A stretch of DNA of 64,000 nucleotides from Gaiellasilicea sp963802765 (GCA_963802765.1 CAWDJZ010000010.1:1-64000), one strand, 5' to 3'; counted from the first letter of the stretch, positions 47,239 to 56,661 are shown. Made by a program: numbers and translations. The notes: generated by a model not told the origin, from the letters alone.

Positions 47239-48436
47239 TTAGCTCAGGAGCGCGCCGAGCCGGTCGATCCCATCGTCGATCTGCGTCTCGTCGACGAGGC
47301 TGAACGACAGCCGCACCGTGTCGCTGCCGCGGCCGTCCGGGAAGAACAGCGAGCCCGGCACGATGCCGACGCCCCGCTCGACCGCGCGCCGCGCAAGGTC
47401 GGTGGAGTCGACGCCGCTCGGCAGCGTCAGCCAGGAGAAGAACCCTCCCTGCGGGCATGTCCACCGCGCTTCCTCCGGCAGCGAGCGCTCGAGCGCGGCA
47501 AGCAAGCGCTCGCACTTGCGGCGGTAGAGCGAGCGCGACCGGGCCAGCTGCTCGTCGATCCAGCCTCGGCGGTGCGACTCCTCGAACAGCCGCTGGCCGA
47601 GCGCGCCCGCGCACTGGTCGGTGTTCTGCTTGGCGGCGACGAGCTGCGCCGAGACGTCCTCGGGCCCGACCGCCCACCCGAGCCGGACGCCGGGAAAGAA
47701 GGTCTTCGAGGTCGTCCCCGTTTGGACGACGACGTCCGGGCCGAGGCTCCAGAGGCTCAGGGGCGCTTCGGGCGAGAAGCCGAGCTCGCGGTAGGCGACG
47801 TCCTCGACGAGCAGGAAGCCGTAGCGGCGCGCGAGCTCGACCAGCGGCTCGCGTCGCTCGGAGGCGAGGCTGACGCCGGCGGGGTTCTGGTGGTCGGGGA
47901 TCGTGTAGACGAGCTTCGGCCGGAGGCCGCCGGTCAGCCGCCGCTCGAGCTCGTCCACCTCGAGCCCATGATCATCCATCGGCACGGCGACGAGGTCGGC
48001 TTCGAAGCTCCGGAACGCCTGGATCGCGCCAAGGTACGTCGGTGCTTCGACGACCACGAGGTCGCCGGGGTCGAGGAACGACTTGCCGAGCAGCTCGAGC
48101 GCCTCGATTGCGCCGCTCGTGATCACCAGCTCTCCTTCGGACCGGGCGACGGCCCTGCAGCGACTCGAGCCGGTCCGCGAATGCGTCGAGAGGGCCGGCG
48201 AGGCCGCGCGTCGGCGCGTACTGGAAGGCGCTCACCTCGCCGCCGGCGGCGAACTCCTGCAGCAGCGCTCCCACGCGCGCCCGCGGGAACGTCTCCGGGT
48301 CGGGGAAGCCGCCCGCGAACGAGATCACGTCCGGCATCCCGAGCAGCGCGAGGACGGATGCGATCCCCTCCCCCACCTCCCCGCGCGTGCGGGCCGCGAA
48401 GAGCGCCTCACGCCGGATGTCGGGCGTCACCGCCAC
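47239..48436 (-). CDS. Fold-type I PLP aminotransferase, LysN/aminoadipate-like (one +1 shift)
   Basis: About 398 residues: FAGGFPDPETFPRARVGALLQEFAA, QYAPTRGLAGPLDAFADRL, then after a +1 shift near 48160 ELVITSGAIEALELLGKSFLDPGDLVVVEAPTYLGAIQAFRSFEAD, YTIPDHQNPAGVSLASERREPLVELARRYGFLLVEDVAYREL, the PLP lysine in TGTTSKTFFPGVRLGWAVGP, and GGFFSWLTLP. Matches the 2-aminoadipate/aromatic aminotransferase subgroup (related to MocR C-domains); substrate uncertain. GTG start. Confidence 0.87.
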
Positions 48437-48461
48437 GGAGCCAACCCTAGCCCGAAGCCTG

Positions 48462-49832
48462 TCACCAGGTCGTCGGCTTCCCCACTTGGTAGAGCCACGC
48501 GTCGAAGAACTGGTCGAGGTCCATCCCCGAGTCCTGCTCCGCGAGCGCGATGAACTGCGCCGTCGTCACGTTGCCGTAGCGGTTCTGGCTCGCCCAGTCG
48601 CGCAGGATCCGTGAGAAGGCGAAGTCGCCGATCTTCTCCCGCAGCGCCTGCAGGGTCATCCCGCCCCGGTAGTAGATCGTTCCGTTGAAGAGGAACACGG
48701 GCGTTCCTGGGGTAGCGGGGGGAGGGTTCCAGAAGGCTGAATCCTGCGCCGGCGTGTTGTACAGCTGCTTGAACCACTGCGCCGCCGACTTGTTCCCCTG
48801 GTTCTCGCTCCAGATCCACTCCGACCAGGTGGCGAAGCCCTCGTGCAGCCAGATGTCGGGCCACTGGGTCAGTGTGACCGAGTCCCCGAACCACATGTGC
48901 GAGATCTCGTGCACCAGCGTGGCTTCGTCCGGGACGTAGGGGAAGTTCGGCTTCGTCTGCGTCTCGAGCGAGTAGCCGACGAACTTGGCCGAGTCGACGA
49001 TGGCACCCACGGAATTGAACGGATACGGCCCGTAGATGGAGGTGTAGAACTCAACCGCCTCAGGCAGCTTCGAGAGCACTTGGCCCTTGGCAAGCTGCGG
49101 ATCGACTGCGATGTAGACGGGCAGGCCGCTCGCGAGCGTCGACTGGGTCAGATCGAAGCGGCCGAGCGTCGACGTCGCCAGATAGGTCGACATCGGGTCG
49201 TCCTCCTTCCAGACCCAGGTGGTGCGGCCACCGCTCGTCGTCGAGGAGACGAGCACCCCGTTCGCCATCGCCGTCAGCCCCTCGGGCACCGTGACAGCGA
49301 AGTCGAAGGTGGCCTTGTCGCGCGGGTTGTCGTTGCACGGGTACCAGCCCGGCGAGCCCTGCGGCTCGCCGACGACGAAGGCCCCGTCGTCGGTGGGGAT
49401 CCAGCCCTCGATCGACTGGTCGGGATCGGTGATCACCTCCGGGACGCCGCGGTAGTCGACCGCGACCCTGAAGGTCGAGCCGCTCCGGATTCCGGTCGCA
49501 GGCGTGATCACGAGCTCCTGCCCTTCGCGGGCGAAGGAGGAAGCCTGGCCGTCGACGGTCAGCCGCGAAATCGTGAAACCGCGCAGATCGAGGTTGAAGC
49601 GGGAAAGGTCCTGCGTCGCCTGGGCCGTCACGACCGCCTGCCCGTCCAGAACGTCGGTGGCCGGGTCGTACGCGAGCTGCAGCGAGTAGTTGGCCACGTC
49701 GTAGCCCCCGTTTCCCGCGTTCGGGAAGAACGGGTCGCCGAGGCCGGACGAGCCGGGCGTGAAGGCAGCGGCCGCAGCCGTACCGGCCGTCACAACGAAG
49801 ACGAGGACGGAGGCGAGCAGGACGCGAATCAT
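48462..49832 (-). CDS. Secreted M1-family metallopeptidase
   Basis: 456 residues, intact. Signal peptide (VLLASVLVFVVTAGTAAAAA), N-terminal beta domain (DVANYSLQLAYDPATDVLDGQAVVTAQATQDLSRFNLDLRG), WYPCNDNPRDKATFDFAVTVPEGLTAMANGVLVS, then the zinc site HEISHMWFGDSVTLTQWPDIWLHEGFATWSEW (HExxH-x18-E). Exopeptidase of the aminopeptidase N type, here exported. Lacks the long C-terminal helical domain of cytosolic PepN, so it is a compact form. Confidence 0.93.
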   Translation of the reverse strand: MIRVLLASVLVFVVTAGTAAAAAFTPGSSGLGDPFFPNAGNGGYDVANYSLQLAYDPATDVLDGQAVVTAQATQDLSRFNLDLRGFTISRLTVDGQASSFAREGQELVITPATGIRSGSTFRVAVDYRGVPEVITDPDQSIEGWIPTDDGAFVVGEPQGSPGWYPCNDNPRDKATFDFAVTVPEGLTAMANGVLVSSTTSGGRTTWVWKEDDPMSTYLATSTLGRFDLTQSTLASGLPVYIAVDPQLAKGQVLSKLPEAVEFYTSIYGPYPFNSVGAIVDSAKFVGYSLETQTKPNFPYVPDEATLVHEISHMWFGDSVTLTQWPDIWLHEGFATWSEWIWSENQGNKSAAQWFKQLYNTPAQDSAFWNPPPATPGTPVFLFNGTIYYRGGMTLQALREKIGDFAFSRILRDWASQNRYGNVTTAQFIALAEQDSGMDLDQFFDAWLYQVGKPTTW

Positions 49833-50020
49833 GACTTCCCCCTTTGTCGGCGATGCTCGCTGCCGAGCCTAACGCGTTTGCAAGTCGCTCAAGTCGCCAC
49901 GTGTCGGCCGGACTTCCAGGCAGCCGGGCACCCGGCCGGGCCGTGCGTGCGCGTGACCACGGACGACGTGCCGGCGTTCGCACACTCAGTCGGATTCCCT
50001 GCGGTGCTTGTAGCTCTCGA

Positions 50021-50269
50021 TCATGCCCATGTAATCGTCGACGGTCGGCTGCGTACCGACCGCCGCCTACCTTCGAAGCGATCCGCTTCAGGGTCGAACG
50101 CTCGCGTCACCCGCGTCCCGGCATCGAGAATCGTGTAGAGCACGAACATCAGCACGCCGAAGCCGAGCAAGGCCCACAACATCCCCGAGAACCCCGAGTC
50201 GCTGTAGCCCCACGCCATGACCCCGATCAGTAGGGCATATCTCCATCCATAGTGCTTCCAGTAGTTCAT
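50021..50269 (-). CDS. Small two-helix membrane protein
   Basis: 82 residues: MNYWKHYGWRYALLIGVMAWGYSDSGFSGMLWALLGFGVLMFVLYTILDAGTRVTRAFDPEADRFEG, two hydrophobic spans and a charged tail. ATG at 50269 with GGAGAGG upstream. Eleven bases after the zinc-ribbon protein gene. Not recognised. Confidence 0.6.
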   Translation of the reverse strand: MNYWKHYGWRYALLIGVMAWGYSDSGFSGMLWALLGFGVLMFVLYTILDAGTRVTRAFDPEADRFEGRRRSVRSRPSTITWA

Positions 50270-50281
50270 CAAGCGCCTCTC

Positions 50282-50560
50282 CTAGACCAGGTCAGAGGTA
50301 CAGGCTCGGCAGCGGGTGGCGCGGGGGTTGACGCCCTCGCCGCAGAAGGGGCAGGTCGTGATGTTCTTCGGGTGCAGGGCCGCAACGACATAGACGGTGA
50401 GCCCGACCACGATCGCGACCGGCGTCCCGCCGATCTGCCAGCCGACGAGCGCGCCGACCGCGAGGGAGAGGAAGATCGTGCGGAGGCTCAGGAAGCTCCA
50501 CTGCTCCATCGGCGCGACCCACGAGGTCGCCTCACGCCAGAGATTCTGGATCCGGGTCAA
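50282..50560 (-). CDS. Membrane protein with C-terminal zinc ribbon, TTG start
   Basis: 92 residues: two helices (IFLSLAVGALVGWQIGG; VAIVVGLTVYVVAAL) then TTCPFCGEGVNPRATRCRACTSDLV, a CxxC...CxxC zinc ribbon. TTG at 50560 overlaps the stop of the upstream gene as TTGA. Role unknown. Confidence 0.65.
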   Translation of the reverse strand: MTRIQNLWREATSWVAPMEQWSFLSLRTIFLSLAVGALVGWQIGGTPVAIVVGLTVYVVAALHPKNITTCPFCGEGVNPRATRCRACTSDLV

Positions 50561-50964
50561 CTCAGGCCGCTCAGCAGTTCCTCGGCCTGTTCCCTGCTGA
50601 TGAGCTCGCGCTCGACGTCGTGCCAGATCAGCTCGCGCGGGTCGCGGGTGGGAGGTGGCTCGGCGTCCCAGCCCGCTTCGGCGGTGCGCTTGCGGTTGAC
50701 GAGCCAACCGTCGCCGCCCCCGTGCGTGAGCCAGTAGTCGTACTCGTCGACGGTCACGCAGAAGTAGCGGCCGCCCCGGTAGCGGCGGATCGGTCCCGTG
50801 CGCACGAAGGCAACGAACGCGTCGAAGAGCGGACCGCCCTCGACCCGCTCGACCACGTACTCGTGCGGGTTGTAGTGCGCCATTGTCTTGGCGAAGACCC
50901 ACTTCGCCGCGGCGATGAACCGCCGCTGCTCGTCGCCGGGCTGAGGCACCGCATCAGTTGCCAT
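50557..50964 (-). CDS. Soluble protein of unknown function
   Basis: 135 residues: MATDAVPQPGDEQRRFIAAAKWVFAKTMAHYNPHEYVVERVEGGPLFDAFVAFVRTGPIRRYRGGRYFCVTVDEYDYWLTHGGGDGWLVNRK. Aromatic-rich (NPHEYVV, YFCVTVDEYDYWLTHGG). ATG at 50964 with AGGAGGAG five bases upstream. Coupled to the zinc-ribbon gene downstream. The NPHEYVV-type element occurs in proteins of unknown function; no activity can be assigned. Confidence 0.65.
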   Translation of the reverse strand: MATDAVPQPGDEQRRFIAAAKWVFAKTMAHYNPHEYVVERVEGGPLFDAFVAFVRTGPIRRYRGGRYFCVTVDEYDYWLTHGGGDGWLVNRKRTAEAGWDAEPPPTRDPRELIWHDVERELISREQAEELLSGLS

Positions 50965-51140
50965 CGCTCCTCCTAATCGCAATCCGGTGCGCCGAAGTTG
51001 TGGGTGGTGTTTCAGCAGCATGACCCGGGTCTGCTTGCCGCAGCGCGCAGGTCGCGAACTCTTCGAGAACAGTCGTCACGTCTTGAAGTCAGGCGCTTGC
51101 GATCGCGAGCTTACGTCGCAATCGGCGTCTGCTGGGATCG

Positions 51141-51482
51141 TTGCGCGCAGCGGGCGACCGTAAGAGCGCAGTCTTCGAGCGGCAGATGGGCTCGTGGAGA
51201 TCGGCCCAAACCGGCTCTGGAGCAGTGGACACCGTCCACGCGCTCACGATCCACAAGAGCCAGGGCTCACAAGCCGACGCCGTCGGAGTCCTGCTCCCCG
51301 ACGCCGACTCACGCATCCTGACCCGGGAGTTGCTGTACACCGCCGTCACCCGCGCCCGCGAGTCGATGCTCGTCTGCGGCACCGAGGCAGCCGTTCGCGC
51401 CGCTCTCGAGCGCCCGGTCGCACATGCCTCGGGTCTCGCCGACCGGCTCTGGAAGCCGACCGCAGCGGCAACCGGCAACTAG
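51141..51482 (+). pseudogene. RecD-type helicase C-terminal remnant
   Basis: Only the last domain of a RecD/UvrD-like helicase is present: AVDTVHALTIHKSQGSQADAVGVLLPDADSRILTRELLYTAVTRARESMLVCGTEAAVRAAL, with motif V (TIHKSQGSQ) and motif VI (LLYTAVTRARE). The ATPase half is absent; upstream sequence (50996-51140) shows no coding match. It ends 10 bases before recQ copy 2. Best read as a truncated gene left by a rearrangement. Confidence 0.75.
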
Positions 51483-51492
51483 CCTGAGCGCC

Positions 51493-53458
51493 GTGGCCGC
51501 CTACTCCGCCGAAACCCCACAGACGCTGCTCGCGGCAAGGTTCGGCTTCGACGCGTTTCGGCCAGGGCAGGAGCGCGTCGTGGAAGCGCTGCTGGCGGGC
51601 AGGTCGGCGCTCGCCGTCTTCCCGACAGGCGGCGGGAAGAGCCTCTGCTATCAGCTGCCGGCGCTGCTGCTCGAGGGCGTGACGGTCGTCGTCTCGCCGT
51701 TGATCGCGCTGATGAAGGATCAGATCGACTCGCTGCAGCGGCTCGGGGTTGAGGCGGCCAGGCTCGACTCGAGCCTGGGTCCAGACGAGCAGCGCGAGAT
51801 CGGGGAGCGACTCCGCAGCGGCGCGCTGAAGCTCCTCTACGTGGCACCCGAGCGCTTCAACAACGAGCGCTTCCTCTCGCAGCTCGCGAGCACTCGGATC
51901 TCACTCTTCGCGGTGGACGAGGCGCATTGCATCTCGGAGTGGGGCCACAACTTCCGGCCCGACTACCTCAAGCTCGCCGAGCGAGCCCGCGAGCTCAGGG
52001 CCGAGCGCGTGCTGGCGCTGACCGCGACCGCCACGCCGGCTGTGGTTGCCGACATTCGAGCGGGGTTCGGGATCGAGGAGGCGGACGCAGTGGTGACCGG
52101 TTTCTACCGGCCCAACCTGACTCTGCTGCTGACGCCGGTCGCCGCCCGCGAGCGCGACGGGCTGCTGGTGGAGCGGCTGCGCGAGCGTCCGCCCGGCTCG
52201 ACGATCGTCTACGTCACCCTGCAGCGAACCTCCCTGCGCGTCGCCGAGCAGCTCGTCGCGGCTGGTCTTCCCGCCCGTCCGTACCACGCCGGGATGGAGA
52301 CCGAGGAGCGGGTCGCGACCCAGGAGTGGTGGGCGGGCTCACGCGACGGGATCGTCGTCGCCACGATCGCGTTCGGGATGGGGATCGACAAGGCGGACGT
52401 CCGCTACGTCTACCACTACAACCTGCCGAAGGGCCTCGAGTCCTACTCGCAGGAGGTCGGACGAGCAGGACGGGACGGCGAGGAAAGCATCTGCGAGCTG
52501 TTCGCCTGCCCCGACGACGTGCCCACGCTCGAGAACTTCGCCTACGGCGACACGCCGACACGGGAAGCGCTCGCCGGGCTGCTCACCGACGTGCTCGCGC
52601 ACCCAACCGGCACCGAGTTCGCGGTCTCCGAGTACGAGCTGTCGGCTCGCCACGACCTGCGCACGCTCGTGCTCAAGACAGCCCTCACCTATCTCGAGCT
52701 CGACGGCGTCCTCCGACAGGGAACGCCGTTCTACGCGGGCTACCGGCTCCGACCGACTGGAGGGTCACTCGACGATGTCTTCAGCCGCTTCGACGAGTCC
52801 CGCGCCGGGTTCCTGCGCCGCGTGGTCGCGAGCGGCAAGACCGGCCGCACCTGGACGACGATCGCGCCCGCCGGAGTCTGCGTCGGCGCTCGGTGAGGAA
52901 CGCAGCCGGATCGTGGCCGCCCTCGAGTATCTCGACCAGCAGGGCCTAGTCGAGCTCCAACCGGCCGAACTGCGACAGCGATACACCGTCACCTCCCGCC
53001 CGGACTCCGAGGACGACCTGGTCGAACGCTTGCTCGAGCGCTTCGCCCGCCGCGAGCGCTCGGAGACCGAGCGGATCCAGAACGTCCTCTCGCTCGTCAC
53101 CCACGACGGCTGCCAGGTGCAGGCCCTCGTCGCCTACTTCGGCGAGACGCGCGCCGAGCCGTGCGGCCACTGCAGCCACTGCCTGACTGGACGTGCCCAG
53201 CAGCTCCCCCAGCCTGAACCGCGCCCGCCGATCGAGAGGATCGTCGACGCCGCGGCGCTCGAGGACCTGCGTTCGGGGAATCCCGATTCGCTCGGAGCAC
53301 CGAGGCAACTCGCCCGCTTCCTCGCCGGCATCACGAGTCCCAGCACCACGCGTGCACGACTGACGCGCGAAGCTCTCTTCGGCTCACTTGGTGATCGTCA
53401 CTTTGCCGAGGTATTAGGGTGGTGCGAGTCCGCCGCGGCGCGCACTGATCATCTCTAG
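51493..53458 (+). CDS. RecQ-family helicase, second copy (one +1 shift)
   Basis: FGFDAFRPGQERVVEALLAG, Walker A TGGGKS, DEAHCISEWGHNFRPDYLKLAERA, TATATPAV, ATIAFGMGIDKADVRYVYHYNLPKGLESYSQEVGRAGRDGE, then a winged-helix-like region and the zinc cluster ending CGHCSHC. Lacks a clear HRDC domain, unlike the copy at 15132. A +1 shift near 52877 precedes SASALGEERSRIVAALEYLDQQGLVELQ. GTG start at 51493. Follows the recD remnant and precedes the tRNA-fragment region, so it may belong to the accessory patch. Confidence 0.82.
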
Positions 53459-53791
53459 CTACCCGAGCCCGATTCGACGATTACGTGGACGTTGAGGCTG
53501 TGCTGCATCAATGAATTCTTTGTGGACGCACCATCTAATTCCACGCCTGGCCCCACATTGCAGGTGGTCCCACGCGCGCTCGGCGCACTACCCGCGCTGC
53601 GGGGCTGGGGAACCACACTTTCAAGGCCGCCGTCTTGACGAGCCGCCCGATCATGACGAGGCGATGACGGCACCACGTGTTACGTCGAAGGTCGCGGGCT
53701 CCGGTCCCGCTTATTCCCCTCAATTCTGCCGTAGATTTCGCGATGCAGAATCGGGACTCATCGGGGACACAGGTCGCCGATTCGCCGCATC
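53459..53791. other. Stretch without a recognisable gene
   Basis: About 330 bp after recQ copy 2. GC is lower than the surroundings and both strands offer only short frames without family resemblance. No repeat or RNA seen until the terminator at 53792. Confidence 0.5.
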
Positions 53792-53816
53792 AAAAACCCC
53801 CGATTTACGGGGGTTT
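53792..53816 (-). terminator. Terminator downstream of tRNA fragment 1
   Basis: AAACCCCCG (53794-53802) pairs with CGGGGGTTT (53808-53816), loop ATTTA; on the minus strand the stem is followed by TTTTTG. It begins four bases past the 3' end of the tRNA fragment, exactly where a tRNA-gene terminator would be. Confidence 0.75.
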
Positions 53817-53817
53817 G

Positions 53818-53861
53818 AGAGCGGATGATGGGACTCGAACCCACGACCTTCTGCATGGCAA
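53818..53861 (-). repeat. tRNA 3'-half fragment, copy 1 (att-like direct repeat)
   Basis: Minus strand reads TTGCCATGCAGAAGG, a T arm with GGGTTCGAGTCCC, acceptor end CATCCGC and discriminator T (53820). The anticodon loop TTGCCAT has GCC (Gly). The 5' half is absent: bases past 53861 do not match a D arm. 40 identical bases plus three more recur at 56302-56345. Typical of a site left by tRNA-targeting integrases. Confidence 0.8.
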
Positions 53862-53972
53862 GGACCGTTCCATCGCATCCAGCCCGCATGGATGCAGGGG
53901 TTCGAGCCGAGAGGGTCAGCGTCGGGGTCAGCGTTGGCCGCCAGTGTCCCGCTGGCGACCTACGCTTCCCGC

Positions 53973-54170
53973 ATGGGCAACACCGTCACCGTGCGGACGA
54001 GCCGGAAGCAGCGCAGCGTCGAGCGCGACCTGGACGTGATCCGCGTCTGGCATCGCGAGGTCCGCGAAGACCTGCTCCGCGCCCCGACCGATCTCGAGCT
54101 CCTCGCCGAGGAGGAGGCCGTGGCGGTCATGCTCGAGCGGATCGAACGCGCCCGCCTTCGCGTCGACTAG
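53973..54170 (+). CDS. Small charged helical protein
   Basis: 65 residues: MGNTVTVRTSRKQRSVERDLDVIRVWHREVREDLLRAPTDLELLAEEEAVAVMLERIERARLRVD, mostly amphipathic helix. No family recognised. Good codon bias for a high-GC gene supports coding. Ends abutting the convergent secreted-protein gene. Confidence 0.5.
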   Translation: MGNTVTVRTSRKQRSVERDLDVIRVWHREVREDLLRAPTDLELLAEEEAVAVMLERIERARLRVD

Positions 54171-54641
54171 CTAGTGGTCGATAGCTCCGCTGAACGTGCC
54201 TGAACTAACGCCCGTCACCTGGTCCACGGTGCTGTTCAACGTGAAGCTGCCGGTTGCGTCAGCGAAGCGTCCCGTTCCGCCGGTGATGGTGTAGACCTCG
54301 ACAATCGAGAGCGTGGTAGGACTCGTCCGGGTTGCCTGTCCGGCGACCGTGGCGAGCAAGGTGTCGCCGTTTGCCGCCGTGAATGTTGCGGCCCCTGTGG
54401 ACGACATGGTCAGAATGTTGATCACCATCGTCACGTGCTCGCTGTACCTGCCGAGATGCGTGGCGTTGCCCGTGCCCTCCCGATCCAAGAAGCGGGTCGG
54501 GAACACGACCGTCCCCGTCTCAACCGCGTTCACGGTTCCCTTGAATGGAGTCTCAGACGCCGCGGCGCTGACCGCGACGGTCGCCAGCGATACCGCGAAA
54601 GCAGCAACCAGTCCGACGAACAGCGGGTGACGAGTCTTCAT
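54171..54641 (-). CDS. Secreted beta-barrel-like protein of unknown function
   Basis: 156 residues. Signal peptide (FVGLVAAFAVSLATVAVSAAA), then a beta-rich domain (FKGTVNAVETGTVVFPTRFLDREGTGNATHLGRYSEHVTMVINILTMSSTGAATFTAANGD ... YTITGGTGRFADATGSFTLNSTVDQVTGVSSGTFSGAIDH). The closing TGGTGRFADATGSF pattern is common in small secreted actinobacterial proteins resembling allene-oxide-cyclase barrels. GC is slightly lower than in neighbouring chromosomal genes. Confidence 0.65.
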   Translation of the reverse strand: MKTRHPLFVGLVAAFAVSLATVAVSAAASETPFKGTVNAVETGTVVFPTRFLDREGTGNATHLGRYSEHVTMVINILTMSSTGAATFTAANGDTLLATVAGQATRTSPTTLSIVEVYTITGGTGRFADATGSFTLNSTVDQVTGVSSGTFSGAIDH

Positions 54642-54792
54642 GCCCTTCTCCCTTGGAAGCGGTCGGCCGCAGAATGATCAGCAGCCTGCGCTCCACCGTA
54701 ACCACTTGTGGCAACAGAAACAAGAACGCGCCATATGCATCCGGGGTACGTGGCGCGTCAGGCCAGAGCGCCGCGGACTTTCACATCAAGCT

Positions 54793-55308
54793 CTAATCGC
54801 GCATCCGCGGGTCCTCGACGCTGAGGCGGAGGTCGAGCCACTGCGCGGCGTGTTCGAGGTCGCCGTCGATGATCGCCTGCTGAGACATCCGGCGGAGCTC
54901 GTTCAGCGCGAGCACCTGGCGCTGGTGGGAGGCGGTGGTACGCACCTCGGCTTCGTCCTCGTCCAGTGTCCTGAAGAGCGGCTCGAAGTCGACCTCGCGC
55001 AGCTTGGCCGCGAGCTTGCGGCGCTCTTCGTTGGTGCCATGAACGAGGATCTCGCGCCAGCCGGCCAGCTCGATCAGCCGCCGACGGCCAAGCTCCTCAA
55101 TGGTCGGGGTAAAATCCAAACCCCAAGGTCGGTGAGCCGCCCGCCCTTTAGACGCCAAGCCGCCGCCCGAACTGCCCGAGCGATTCTCGATGTCCCGGCG
55201 GTGGTCCTCGGCTTCCCTTATGGCCCGGGAGGATGCGCTTGGCCCGGATCCAGTGCGGTTGACCCAGTTAAGGAATCTGGCGATCTGCCGGTACAACGCC
55301 CGAAACAT
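54793..55308 (-). CDS. Hypothetical soluble protein
   Basis: 171 residues: MFRALYRQIARFLNWVNRTGSG ... LGRRRLIELAGWREILVHGTNEERRKLAAKLREVDFEPLFRTLDEDEAEVRTTASHQRQVLALNELRRMSQQAIIDGDLEHAAQWLDLRLSVEDPRMRD. Helical C-terminal half. Not recognised. Sits between the tRNA-fragment repeats, with the zinc-ribbon ORF 12 bases upstream. Confidence 0.5.
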   Translation of the reverse strand: MFRALYRQIARFLNWVNRTGSGPSASSRAIREAEDHRRDIENRSGSSGGGLASKGRAAHRPWGLDFTPTIEELGRRRLIELAGWREILVHGTNEERRKLAAKLREVDFEPLFRTLDEDEAEVRTTASHQRQVLALNELRRMSQQAIIDGDLEHAAQWLDLRLSVEDPRMRD

Positions 55309-55320
55309 CTAGCGTTGAGG

Positions 55321-55587
55321 TTACTGCGCTGGATTGAAATCGCCAAGCTCACCTAGGTCGGTGCGCAGTGACTCAGCAGCTAGTCGCCCCCTCCCGTACA
55401 AGTGCGGGGCGTCTTGGGTGTAGGGGGGTCGGAAGCGCCCTTTCGTCTTGCCGCAGCCGCGGCAACGTTGGTAGGAGTACTGGCCCTCGACAATGCGCTC
55501 CCACTGATGGCCGATTGGCCACCGCCAGAAGCAGCGCCAGCGGGATCGCCTCACAGGTCGAGTGTAGGACGGATGCTCGTGTTCCAC
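55321..55587 (-). CDS. Small zinc-ribbon-like protein
   Basis: 88 residues, basic and aromatic-rich: RWRCFWRWPIGHQWERIVEGQYSYQRCRGCGKTKGRFRPPYTQDAPH. The CxGCGK element resembles half a zinc ribbon. Its start is about 12 bases before the preceding minus-strand gene in the same direction, suggesting a two-gene unit. Function unknown. Confidence 0.45.
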   Translation of the reverse strand: MEHEHPSYTRPVRRSRWRCFWRWPIGHQWERIVEGQYSYQRCRGCGKTKGRFRPPYTQDAPHLYGRGRLAAESLRTDLGELGDFNPAQ

Positions 55588-55920
55588 CCACCGGCCCGCT
55601 TATGACAGATGGTCAGACGGTTTCCGGCCGTTTCATGCCGAAATCGAGGCGACGGGTTTCGGAAGGGCTCACCCAGCATTCCTTCGCGCTGTCTTCCTTG
55701 CGCCGGAGCACAAGCCCGCGGGGTCGACATCGCAGCGGCTTGGTCGCGCAGTTTGGCGTCGAGGCGCTCGAGCTCGGCGGGGGTCGAGCAGCAAGCCAGC
55801 AGTAGGCCAGCGGGTGCGTGAGCCCTCTGTTCATGCGGTCTGGAGCGATGAGCCCAGTCTGTGCGGCTCGGGCGATCAGGCTGTGACGGTGACTACAGAC
55901 GACCTCGAGCGGCCAACTGC

Positions 55921-56181
55921 TTACGTCTTAGGCCCCGCGTTGCTCCGCCGCGACGTCTGCACCTGCTCCTCGAGTGAGTCCACGCGCCTCTCCAAATCCA
56001 CGACTCGTGGATCGCCTTCGCTGACCGCATCGGCGGCCGTACGGAATAGCTCCTCGAAGATGCCCAGCGCCCCGGCGAACATCCGCAGCGGGAGGGCGAC
56101 GAGATTGCGCATCGCGTCCTCGCCCGAGTCCGCGAGCCTGCCAATCGCGTGACCGCTGCTCGCCTCCGCTTCCTGGGCCAT
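55921..56181 (-). CDS. Small protein with C-terminal coiled coil
   Basis: 86 residues: MAQEAEASSGHAIGRLADSGEDAMRNLVALPLRMFAGALGIFEELFRTAADAVSEGDPRVVDLERRVDSLEEQVQTSRRSNAGPKT. An amphipathic or membrane-associated helix (LVALPLRMFAGALGIFEELF) followed by heptads (LERRVDSLEEQV). Longer upstream starts would run into the tRNA fragment, so ATG 56181 is used. Confidence 0.5.
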   Translation of the reverse strand: MAQEAEASSGHAIGRLADSGEDAMRNLVALPLRMFAGALGIFEELFRTAADAVSEGDPRVVDLERRVDSLEEQVQTSRRSNAGPKT

Positions 56182-56301
56182 GCCGAGACGATAGCGCGTT
56201 CCGCGAGCGCCCAGCATGAGGACGCGGACGCGGGGATGGTCGAGACTGACCTGGAAGCTGACCCCGGCGAGAGGAGGCCGCTGACTCCCCGGGCTTTTCG
56301 T

Positions 56302-56345
56302 AGAGCGGATGATGGGACTCGAACCCACGACCTTCTGCATGACAA
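56302..56345 (-). repeat. tRNA 3'-half fragment, copy 2 (att-like direct repeat)
   Basis: Forty bases (56302-56341) identical to copy 1, one mismatch in the anticodon, then CAA. Loop reads TTGTCAT (anticodon GTC). Again only the 3' half is present and no T-tract terminator follows. Same orientation as copy 1, so the pair are direct repeats 2.48 kb apart. Confidence 0.8.
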
Positions 56346-56661
56346 ATCGCTCGGGCCGGTCGGATTGACCCAAGATCCGACATCGTTGAGCCATTCCTCG
56401 ACAGATAGCGTCAGGTTGAATCTGCCTATTCGGGGACAAGGTCGGGACAAAAGATCGTTAGCTGTGCTGGCAACGAAGGCCGGGACACGACCATGGGAAT
56501 GTGTAATCAATCGTCCCATACGTAGGAGGCCGAACCTGCCGTTTGCCTTTCGCCGCCTAACGCTGTCGGGGAAGCTCCGCGACCGCCGATTCCGCGAGTC
56601 GGAGACGCAGCCGCCGCCGATCCGACTCTCGTCCCTCTATGTCGCCGAGGAGCGTCGCGGC
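56346..56661. other. Stretch without a recognisable gene
   Basis: About 315 bp right of the second tRNA fragment, with mixed GC and no convincing frame, hairpin or repeat. Probably the junction between the accessory patch and the chromosomal operon that begins with the next small gene. Confidence 0.4.

Noticed and set aside
55613..55834. 73-codon minus-strand frame between the tRNA fragments
   Set aside because: Ser/Pro/Arg-rich with no ribosome site, signal or family pattern; not convincing as a gene.
56302..56345. Complete tRNA gene
   Set aside because: Only the 3' half is present; bases beyond the anticodon loop do not form a D arm or acceptor 5' strand. The same holds for 53818-53861.
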